Source: Asterias amurensis
Lineage: Eukaryota; Echinodermata; Asteroidea; Forcipulatida; Asteriidae
Length of the DNA: 64,000 nucleotides
Assembly: GCF_032118995.1 (NCBI RefSeq)
Contig: NC_092662.1
Span: 15,637,701 to 15,701,700 of the forward strand
Direction: 5' to 3'
A program made the translations under genes and the position numbers. Below, one piece after another: positions 23,369 through 32,442 of the stretch. Each line of letters starts with the position of its first letter. Position 1 is the first letter of the stretch. The notes under the pieces were generated by a model. The model was not told where the DNA came from and searched no databases. It saw nothing but the letters and a program-made list of their open reading frames with translations.

Positions 23369-26300
23369 ATGCCGCCTAAATTTAAGAGGAATGGGTACTC
23401 TCATGTTCAAGAACATGAAAAGGTAGGCCTAATTAATTGCTTTTGTTTGTATTTCATTACAAATCCAACAGTGAAAGCGGAACAGGATGGTGAATATGAA
23501 ACATGAATGAGATGACGTCCTGCCCAGGGGTTATTAAGCTACAATAACTGTACATGTAGTCCCAACCCTGGGGGACTCAGGACTTTGGCCGAGGTAGCCC
23601 GGGAAAAAGATGGGGATGTGCAAAAACCGTGCCCCGCTAACCGGGTTTTCCCTTTTTACCTCAGGTTCTACAATCTGTTTCCCTGCCCTACCGGGACAAT
23701 AGCGGACTCTTTAATTGACGAGGTTGTACAATTTGTTGCTCCGCCTTACCCCAAATTAGCGGATCGTGTGGTGGTGGTTGTGACAAATGCCCTGCATGTC
23801 CGTCGGGCCAGGATTGTGCAGGGATGTACAAAAAACAGGTGCCCCACCTGACCGGGCAGTAGCGGGGCATGGCAGGGACTATTACGCCAAGCCATTTTAA
23901 CATCCCGACCAAGTCCCGGCTAGTTCTGGGTCCCCAAGGGCTTGGAGTACAATTGATATGTGCAAGCCATTTAACTTGTTGAGGCCAAGTAATAAATGGC
24001 ACAGTTTATGCTAGCCTGTTTGGCTACTTAAGAAATATCTGAGCTGAAGCACAATACATGACAAATGGAGTGTTATTATTTTTTTTTAATGACTTTGCAA
24101 TTTTCTTTACTTTATTTTGTTTGTCTGTGGGTGAATTTTGAAGGAGAACCTCTTAGGGGATTACCATGACAACGACAGTGACGACGAGGAAGATTTCTTT
24201 GCTGGAAAGTTGAATCCATCATCGTCGAGAAGGATTGCTCGACCAGATCCTAAAATACAACAGTAAGTAGTCCAGCTTTCTTGTGTTAATAACAATAATA
24301 GAAACAAGTTCTTATATAGCGCATTTCACAATAACCGTCTCAATGCGCTTTACATTAGTGACCTGGTCATTGGGCCAAAACATTCCTTTAATCTTTTTAG
24401 CTCCCTCGGAGTGGGGAGTATACAACCTGGGCAACCGTAGTGCTCCAAAGGATTTTTCATACACAATATCAACCGCTACCCACGCAGGTTCCATTCATAC
24501 CCATTCATACCCCTGGGTGAAGAAAAGCAATTATCTTGCTCAAGGATACCATGACCGGGACCCGAACCCACACTCCGATGACTTGACCACCAGAACTTGA
24601 ATTCTTTTTACAGTTAATGTAATAGACCCTTCACATGAATAATGTAAATTGCACATAGCGCCTGCGCACTAACATTTTGGTTGGCAAAACGAGGGAATAT
24701 CGCGCTGTTTTGCACACGGCTAATGGGTGCGTGAGGCAGACGCGATTGCGCATCTGCTTAGTGCACAACTCTATGGCGTTTGCCAACCAACAGGGTCTGT
24801 ACGCATGCGTGAATGTGATTAGCATATTTCACGGGAAGGGTCCATTGTGTTTAGATGTATCTCCATTTATACTTACGTAGTTCCAGAACCAAAGGTATAA
24901 ATAATATTGTATAAAACATTAGTTATCCACCAGTAAGGTCTCAAACGAAAATATGATTCACAAATCTGGTTTTAATTTAAAAAAAAATTTTATTTTTGTA
25001 GTGTACAGAATCAAGTAGATGAGGTGATTGATGTGATGCACGATAACATCAGTAAAGTCTTAGACAGAGGAGAAAAATTAGACGACTTACAAGAAAAATC
25101 AGGTCAGTACATGTGGGGCTCGCTCTTCCACACTAGCCCGGTGTACATTGTCTAGTAAAAACTGCTATGGGCTAGTAAACACCAGCTCTCAACGTGCTCC
25201 GCGGGCTACTAGAAACTGTGCAACCTACTTGTTTAAAATGCACATTTTTCCTTGCAGATGCGAGTCATACAATTGTTAAATGTGTTATTTTATTGTTGAT
25301 TAGTTTGAGTGTAAGTTTATTTGCCTATAGATTGCCTGTTAGTGATTGCTACCATTCATGCATCAGAAAGATACCTTTTCTGAGCAAAAAGGCAAAATCA
25401 TCAAGTTTTTCAGATCCCATCACCGAGGCTTTGGAACTCCCCACCTGAAACTGTAAAACTTTCAAACTCACTTGGCATATTCAAGAACAGTTTAACATCC
25501 TATCTGCATCAAGAAGCATTTTATCAACTCTATTTTCAACTTGTGTGGGGCTTTTTTGTTTGTTTTGCAGAGCAGTGTCTAGAGCGCCACTGGTTGGATA
25601 CCAATAATTTAAACGTTTCGAATCTGAATTTCTTACAGATGAGCTTGTTTACAACGCATCATTATTTAGAGTCAGCGCTAAGGGTCTAAGGTCACATTTC
25701 TGGTGGCGAGAATGTAAGGTGAGTACAAAAGTCTTAAAATACTACAGAAAAAAAGTTGCAAGCCAGCAATGTTCGAATACAGAACTTTTCATATGAAAGA
25801 ACCTATACTCATACAAGAATAGGGGTTAACATATTTATTTATTTATTTATATATTATTTTTATTTACAGATGAGGCTTCTTTTGCTGGTAGTCGTTGTTG
25901 TGATTCTACTTATTATATTCAGTGAGTCAAGTTTTTTAATTTTTTTATTTGAAATATGACATAATCCTTGCATCAAACCTCAGCCTGGGCTCCAGTTTAG
26001 GCTCCAGGCCCCATCTGCTGATGTTGGAATCACCGCGTGCAAAATACAAAATGCAAAAAAGCTGCTCCGAAAATCCAGGTTAAAGCCATTGGACACTTTT
26101 GGTAAACAGTATTGTCCAAAGGCCCACACTTCATGTATCACAACTTCTATATAAAATAACAAACCTGTGAAAATTTATGCTCAATTGTTCATCAGAGTCG
26201 GGAGAAAATAACAGGGAAACCCACCCTTGTTTCCGCACGTTTCACAGTGTCATGACATGTGTTTAAAATAAATCCCTAATTCTCGCTTTCGAGATTTGAT

Positions 26301-26528
26301 ATTGTTTTAATGTTTTCTCAAAAAGTAAAGCATTTCATGGACTAATATTTCAGGAGAAGTCTTTCACCATTACCTTCTCTAAACCCTGTAAATTATTTGT
26401 AAATCTTTGAACTTTTTTTTTTTTTTCTGTACCGAAAATGTATAATGGCTTTAATGTTTATGTCATTAATCCATTGTTTTCGTTTCTTTACAGTTCCTAT
26501 CATTGTGAAGAGCACAAACAAAGGATGA
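23369..26528 (+). CDS. VAMP4: VAMP4, R-SNARE (complete, six coding exons)
   Basis: VAMP4 is a tail-anchored R-SNARE that drives fusion between endosomes and the trans-Golgi network. Coding exons: 23369-23422, 24144-24262, 25002-25102, 25639-25718, 25870-25921, 26494-26528; total 441 nt, 146 aa plus stop (human 141). The start MPPKFKR is identical to human. Residues 19-24 (ENLLGD) hold the dileucine sorting signal, followed by an acidic cluster (29-35) and FF. The SNARE motif runs ~58-112 and opens with HVQNQVDEVIDVM, as in human; Arg80 in VLDRGEKLDDL is the zero-layer arginine. WWRE precedes one hydrophobic tail anchor (~121-140). All junctions are GT-AG and in phase (0,2,1,0,1). Introns hold a SINE, an inverted-repeat element, a LINE relic and a TTAA element. 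The identity is clear. Confidence 0.96.
24287..24600 (-). mobile_element. SINE, near full length, VAMP4 intron 2
   Basis: Read on the minus strand: decayed tRNA head (GGGTTCGGGTCCCGGTCATGG), central body and 3' tail containing GCGCTATATAAGAAC. The body and tail match 60838-61130, which defines a ~300 bp SINE family. Confidence 0.6.
24622..24846. mobile_element. Inverted-repeat element, VAMP4 intron 2
   Basis: Starts AATAGACCCTTCACATGAAT and ends ATATTTCACGGGAAGGGTCC followed by ATT; imperfect ~25 bp inverted ends. The interior is CpG-rich (GCGCCTGCGCAC, GACGCGATTGCGCATC), similar in style to 18219-18414. Confidence 0.55.
25420..25548 (+). mobile_element. LINE ORF2 C-terminus relic, VAMP4 intron 3
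   Basis: In the frame starting at 25423, PRLWNSPPETVKLSNSLGIF is followed by KNSLTSYLHQEAFYQLY, the typical LWNSLPxxI...FKxxLKTxLxxxAF ending of CR1/L2-type reverse transcriptase ORFs. No RT core is present upstream. Confidence 0.6.
26080..26454. mobile_element. TTAA-2 element in VAMP4 intron 5
   Basis: Left end TTAAAGCCATTGGACACTTT, right end TGTATAATGGCTTTAA. It ends 39 bp before the first base of the last VAMP4 exon, so the T-rich acceptor tract lies immediately after it. Confidence 0.75.
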
Positions 26529-26744
26529 GCGCTACGAGAAACGGATGCAGTTTTCATCAAATGAGACGGGCTCCAATCATTCGAGGTTCTTTCTGTCATT
26601 TCTCTGAGGCTTTTCATCAACTTCACCTTTTTCTTCTGCCGTTTCTAAGATGTTATCTTTTGAAATCAAAGTATTCCCTTAAAAAGAATAATACAGCATT
26701 GAAATGTTCCACAGTTAAGAAAAAAAATTCATGACATTATGAAC

Positions 26745-26750
26745 AATAAA
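26745..26750 (+). terminator. Likely VAMP4 poly(A) signal (AATAAA)
   Basis: A canonical AATAAA lies 217 nt after the VAMP4 stop codon, in an AT-rich 3' UTR and just before a T-rich stretch. It is the first canonical hexamer after the stop. The cleavage site itself is not determined. Confidence 0.55.
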
Positions 26751-26837
26751 ACTTGAATATTGTCTCTTTTGAAAGTTTTTCTCTTTCAAAATTTGGAGTT
26801 GACAAAATCAAATGATTCATAATCATTCAATTGTGGC

Positions 26838-27110
26838 GTGTTGTGGATGAGCTGTCTAGTTCGCTGGTGTTGTCAGCAACAGAGTGTGGGCTCGAATCCC
26901 GGTCATGACACTTGTACCCCTTAAGCAAGGCATAATTGCTTCAGAACAAGTTGGGAAGGTAATTGCATTCTGCTCTACCGGCCAGCCTCTGGATAATGAT
27001 ACCCAAACCTACATCCTTATAGATTGTGAAGGGGCTATCCCTGTTTCAGCCCCAGGAGTAGGTGGCAACATGCCCCCTGGTGGCAGTTGATTTTGGCCCT
27101 ACATTTAAAG
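26838..27110 (+). mobile_element. tRNA-derived SINE with long tail, between VAMP4 and TMCO1
   Basis: Head with GAGTGTGGGCTCGAATCCCGG, then a tail containing TACATCCTTATAGATTGTGAAGG and CAGCCCCAGGAGTAGGTGGC. This tail segment is the same unit repeated in tandem at 30634-30876. Confidence 0.5.
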
Positions 27111-27215
27111 TGGCCATCCGGCTGTGTGATGTTAGGCGATCTACAGCAATTGAGATAAAACATTAAGATGATTAATTGCTTAAGTCAAGTGATGTCCACG
27201 AATCACGATGGTTCC

Positions 27216-27600
27216 TCAAGCCTTTCTGTCCCCCATTGCCGACTTAAATTCTGCTGATTCAAGTACTGTGTCGATTTTAAGAATGTCAGCGTAAGTTATT
27301 GCCGGTCTACCAGATTTCCTCCTCCCATGCTTAGGGGTCCACAGAACAATATTGGACACTGGTTCGTTGTTTCTCCTGTAGCAGTGGCCAGCAAAACGCA
27401 TCCTTCTCTGTCTGATTTTTGTTGATAGCTTAGGTAGGTTCCCATATAGGACTTTGTTAGTCATATGTTGACTCCAGTTAAGAGCTGTTCTTAATAGCCT
27501 TGTGTAGCATCCATTTATCTGCTTTTCTAGTTTTGGAGTAAGAGTCCATGCTTCACAGCCGTATAACAGCTCTACTGTTGCAAGGAAGAGGCGCTCCTTG
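27216..27600 (-). mobile_element. Non-LTR retrotransposon (LINE) 3' ORF relic
   Basis: The minus strand encodes ELLYGCEAWTLTPKLEKQING, then GCYTRLLRTALNWSQH, IRQRRMRFAGHCYRRN, VLWTPKHGRRKSGRPAITY and ending AMGDRKA-stop. This is the conserved C-terminal block of RTE/'craniofacial development protein 2-like' LINE ORF2 proteins. The stop (TGA) stands where such proteins usually have Trp (TGG). The 5' part, with the reverse-transcriptase core, is absent, so this is a dead 5'-truncated copy. Confidence 0.75.
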
Positions 27601-27631
27601 AGCCTCTAGGAAGGGCTGATTTCCAGGATGA

Positions 27632-27975
27632 TTAAAGCCATTGGACCATTTCGGTTCAGAAAAAAAAAAAAAAGTTCACAGATTTACAAATAACTTACAG
27701 GGTTTACAGAAGGCAATGGTGAAAGACTTCTCTTGAAATATTATTCCATGAAATGCTTTACTTTTTGAGAAGACAGCAAAACAATATAAATTCTCGTTAA
27801 CGAGAATTACGGATTTATTTTAAACACATGTCATGACACGGCGAAACGCGCGGAAATAAGGGTGGGTTTTTCCGTTGTTTTCTCCCGAGTACTATGACCA
27901 ATTGAGCCTAAATTTTCACAGGTTTGTTATTTGATATAGAAGTTGTGGTTTACCGAAAGGGTCCAATGGCTTTAA
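27632..27975. mobile_element. TTAA-2 element, reverse orientation, between VAMP4 and TMCO1
   Basis: TTAAAGCCATTGGACCATTTCGG at left, GGGTCCAATGGCTTTAA at right, read in the opposite orientation to the other copies. It directly follows a LINE relic (27216-27600). Confidence 0.75.
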
Positions 27976-29955
27976 TACCACCAGTAATAAATTTTGCTCT
28001 TTAATTTGCATGAACAGGGGCTTATGTTATCCCACATTTTGAACAATCCTTATTTTATTTTCATTGCAACTCTCCTCTAACTTGTGTTTCTGTCTCTGCT
28101 TGTTTTAAAATTCTTGCGTTAGATGGTAAAGAGTATAGTTTGAACTTTGAAGACCATTTCCCAAATAATTATGCTTATTTAAAAAGTCAAGTAACAAACT
28201 CCCAATTTGTATAAATTGCAAAGCGGTTATTATAAATATTATTGGTTAAGATTGGTGTATATTTGGTGTTGGTTTAAGGTGCAAGATGTGACTGGTAAAA
28301 CTAGAATATTTGTATAGATATTTATTTTTCAGATTATTAACGCACATTTATATTTATAACCCCCCCAAAAAAACAAAAAAAAATAAATAAATTAATGCTT
28401 AATCTTTTCTTTAATTCTAAACTTTGGGAAGTTGTCTTAATTTACATTTGGTGATAATGAATTTTTTAGCCCTTGATTCTATAACAGTTTGGTACATGTA
28501 GTTATGTAGTACTGAAACAATGTTTATGTTTGTTTCTTAACTTGTTCGTAATTTTATCACACCTCAACTCACTTGATGTTTTTATGAGAGAACTCGAAGA
28601 ATGATAAGCATTCAGCGCAATACTTAATGGTAAAATTTAATGAAAATACTTAAAAAAATTGCTGGCTGGCCTGCTGGGTTTCCCCATGTTCCAGAACCTT
28701 CCAGATTTTATACAATTCGGAGGTTTACCAACTCTGTGCATCACTCAAAATACAAAACTAGAAGTTTGGACACACTGGACTAATTCCTTCTCCCCTTAGT
28801 GATTGCTTTACTTCTTTCAAAGGCTCAAGGAGGTTTAGAGAAATCCCAAAATCTGAAAAATTCTGAATACATCAACACCCAAACAAGCAAGTAATCCAGA
28901 AGCAATTTTGAGAAATGGTGTCACAGTAATTGGGTTTGGCTAAATTTGTAGCAACCCAAATTCTACAGTTCACTCATATAGACGATGTGACCTATGTTTA
29001 CATTTAAACTGCCCTCTGTTGAAAAAAACACTGTATACGTCACGTTTCGCTGGGCAAAAAGACGCGTAGTCATGGTCAGATTGCATACACTTTCCAGCTG
29101 GCTGCCAGAACACAAAGGTATGCGCGCGAATCATGTTATGGTTTTCGTGCGACGTCAGAGGTCACATCATCTATGGTGTCCACCCCATCTCAAAAAGGCT
29201 ATGTTGCCCGTGCTTTGCATGTTTGGCCTAGGTGTAATTACAGAGTCTGTTCCAATCAGGCAAAATTAAGAACCAGGTTCGAATCCAGATGTTCGGATTC
29301 GAATCCATTTGAAGGAGGGTACATATCGACATATTTAGAATTATTGAATCGGATTCTAGAATAATGCCATTTTAACCCAGTACTTAATTTAGTAACTATT
29401 CTTATTGATTTTCAAAATCCTTGTAGACAGCATCCCAAGCTCAAACAACGCCCTCACTGCGTCTTCACTGTGGTCAAAAGAAGGCCGCTTACCAATTTAA
29501 GCTTTGTGCCCTCGCTCTTGTTTCTATTGGTTGATATATGCAAAGGCAGTAAATTCATGGGGGCTGTGTGCAAACTGTATAAATAAAACTACATTGTCTG
29601 AACATGTAATTTTATACGTTTAATGTAAAATAAATATAAATTACTTTTAAATAAATTATGAAACACAGTCTTGTCTCTGTTTTTTTTATGTGGGTCACAA
29701 GTCTTCACCACTGATTTATTTTAACAACTACAAGATGTAACAAGCTCGGAGTTTAATTATAAAATTCATTCAAAATAGTACATCAGAAACTTGAACGAAG
29801 TCATCTCACCATACACCCAAGTATGAAAATTACCAGTGCAAAAAAGAAGATTGGTTTATCAGACATTTTTGAGGTTTGCCGTAACACAATGTGAATATCT
29901 CTTTTTGATTAGTTGTGGTTCTGAAAAGAACCGGTGCTTAATTCAGAACTAACAG

Positions 29956-30337
29956 TTAAAGGATCGTTACAGAACTGTTAAGAAAAACAAATCGTGAAGA
30001 TCACAGATTTACATAAAACTTACACGGTCTAATGAGGATAGTAGAAAACATCCCTTGAAATATTTCTGCCTGAAGTTTCACATTTAACGAGAAATAAACA
30101 ATCTAATTTCGCGTTTGGAGTTTTTCGCTCAGTGAGCGTTTTATTCATTTTTATTTTGGCATCAATGCAATGCAAAATTTGTAATCGGTTTTTCACTATT
30201 CTCTCATGACCCAGATGGCCGATCGATCTCAAACTTCTACAGGTTTGTCAGTTTATGTATATGGTGGATTACATAAAGTGCTTACACTGTAAGCAACTGT
30301 TTTGTTAGTAAAAACCAATTCTGTAATGTTCCTTTAA
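29956..30337. mobile_element. TTAA-4 element downstream of TMCO1
   Basis: Third ~380 bp TTAA-ended family: left TTAAAGGATCGTTACAGAACTG, right CAATTCTGTAATGTTCCTTTAA. It shares GATCGATCTCAAACTTCTACAGGTTTGTCAG with the copy at 41096-41478. It begins 88 nt beyond the TMCO1 stop codon, so the TMCO1 3' UTR probably runs into it. Confidence 0.75.
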
Positions 30338-30424
30338 GTGTAAAACAAACAAAGTTATAAAGGGATAAACAAGAAAGAAAAACAGAAAGTTAGACTAAGT
30401 TATTGATTGGCGAGGCTCTCTTCT

Positions 30425-32384
30425 CTACTTGGAGGCTTGCATCTGTTGTCCAAAGAATCCCCCAGACTGTTTAGCTGCCGCTCTTGAGGGAGCGAAACCC
30501 AACAATTTCTGAATATTCTGAAACCAGACGGTAAAACACAAAAGATATTAATGAAAGATTGTTTTCAATCTCTTTGCTTAAGGGATAGAGAAGGAAAAGT
30601 TGGGAAGTTAGTGCATTTTGCTCTATTGGCCAAGCTCCTAGTGGACGATACCCATGCCTACACCCTTACAGACTGTGAAGGGGGTAACCCTGTTTCAGCC
30701 CCAGGAGTAGGTGGCTCCTAGTGGATGATATCTATGCCTACATCCTTACAGACTGTGAAGGGGGTAACCCTGTTTCAGCCCCAGGAGTAGGTGGCTCTTA
30801 GTGGATGATACCCATGCCTACATCCTTTTTGACTGTGAAGGAGGTAACCCTGTTTCAGCCAAAGGAGTAGGTGGCAACCTGCCTTGGGCTACACTGTCAG
30901 CCCTCACTTAGCCCACCGGTCTTAAGCATGGATTTAAAACATAGTTCAGACAACAATTTTTTTTTAAACATTTTACTTTGTTCATTTTAAACAGCAAAGT
31001 TGCCATGGGATAAGATTGATGTTACACAAAATCTAAACAGTTTGAATTCTACCTTTTGATTTAAATGGGGGTGGGTCAGGGGGTCAAGAAAGGCAGGGGG
31101 TAGAAGAGGGTAGGGTGTCAAGGGGGCAGGGAAGCTAGAGAGGCAGGGAGTCCAGGGGGCAGGTGCCAAGGGGTGCATGGTGCCAAGGGGGATAAGGGGG
31201 CAGGATGCCAATGTGGCATGGGAGGCAGGAAAGCAAGGGAGTCCAGGGGGCAGGGCGCCAAGGGGGGCAGGAAAGCTAGCGGGGGTCTGACTTGAAGATT
31301 TGTATAAACTGTTCTTACCTGTCTAATAGACATAGTACATAGAATGTATAGAAAGATGAATGAACAATCGGTGAAGTCGCTGCCCAGAAGGTTCCGATGT
31401 GAAATACCGTGTAGCCAAGAGATGGGTTCAAATGGAAGCTTGGCGACATTCCTTCCATCAAATCTATCATGAAAAACAATTTGGATATTAAATACATTAA
31501 ATGGAGAAAACAATCGGAACGCATTTTACTTTCATCAACTAAGCCAAGGCTAATACACAGGCCCTTGGGTCAAATTCACAAAGATAACAAAAAATTAAGG
31601 CTAGTCCTAAGTTTTGAATTAAGACTAGTCTTACGTCTTATTTAATGAATTTTCTATGAAACACAGCTAATACTCACGTAATTTTTATTTACGTTTCGAA
31701 ACTAGATGAAACGTAAACGAAAATTACGTGAGTATTTGGCTGTGTTTCAAAGAAAATTAATTTAATAAGTTGATATTTTACCAGCCTGATGAACTTCTTT
31801 CATGATAGTCTTACGTCTTTGAATAAACCACCCCAGGTTATTAAGTCAATTTATAGAAATTTAAGATTAACGATGATAATAATCGAAAAAGCATAACGAG
31901 AAAAAATAACTTACATGGAGTTAAACATTCCCATCAGTGAAGTGAATGTAAAAGCAATAACCACCATTGATTTCATCTTCACCATCGATAAATCCCGACT
32001 GTCATTTTTCAGTTTCTCCTCCTGGCGCTCTGCAGATACAAATTAAGATGAACATTTCATTATTATGTCTCAGTTGATTTCAAAGAGAATCATTTTAGTG
32101 CCAAGCTCATGGAGGTGTTATGGCCGAGCGGTTAAGAGCATCGAACTCAAGCTCTGGTGTTTCTGATCAGCAGGGCGGGTTCGAGTCCTGGTTGTGACAT
32201 GCGTTTCCTTGTTTCAAGACATGTTTGAAGAGTAGCGGTTAACTCTGGGCAGTGTTTCCGGTTCACATAGAAAGCACCCTTGTTTACAGGTTTCCTTGTT
32301 TACAGACTTTCGAGCTACAGTGATTAAGTTCACTTATGAGGCATCCTTGGTTTCATTACCAGAAGTATATAATAATAATACTAC

Positions 32385-32442
<58 letters not shown>

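Larger units (their letters stand above)
26751..29955. other. VAMP4-TMCO1 tail-to-tail interval
   Basis: Contains a SINE (26838-27110), LINE relic (27216-27600) and TTAA-2 element (27632-27975). The stretch 27980-29955 is AT-rich, with a more CpG-rich patch at ~29030-29170. An open frame there (28994-29269, 91 codons) matches nothing I recognise, and I do not call it a gene. Confidence 0.6.

Noticed and set aside
28994..29269. 91-codon open frame between VAMP4 and TMCO1
   Set aside because: No recognisable domain and no poly(A) or splice support; judged chance in a GC-richer patch.
30634..30876. CRISPR-like array
   Set aside because: 80-bp units are contiguous without spacers and the genome is eukaryotic; it is a plain tandem repeat.
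32109..32205. Functional tRNA-Leu gene
   Set aside because: A- and B-boxes are good, but the acceptor stem does not pair well and the same head occurs in at least six other places attached to a common body, so it is a SINE.
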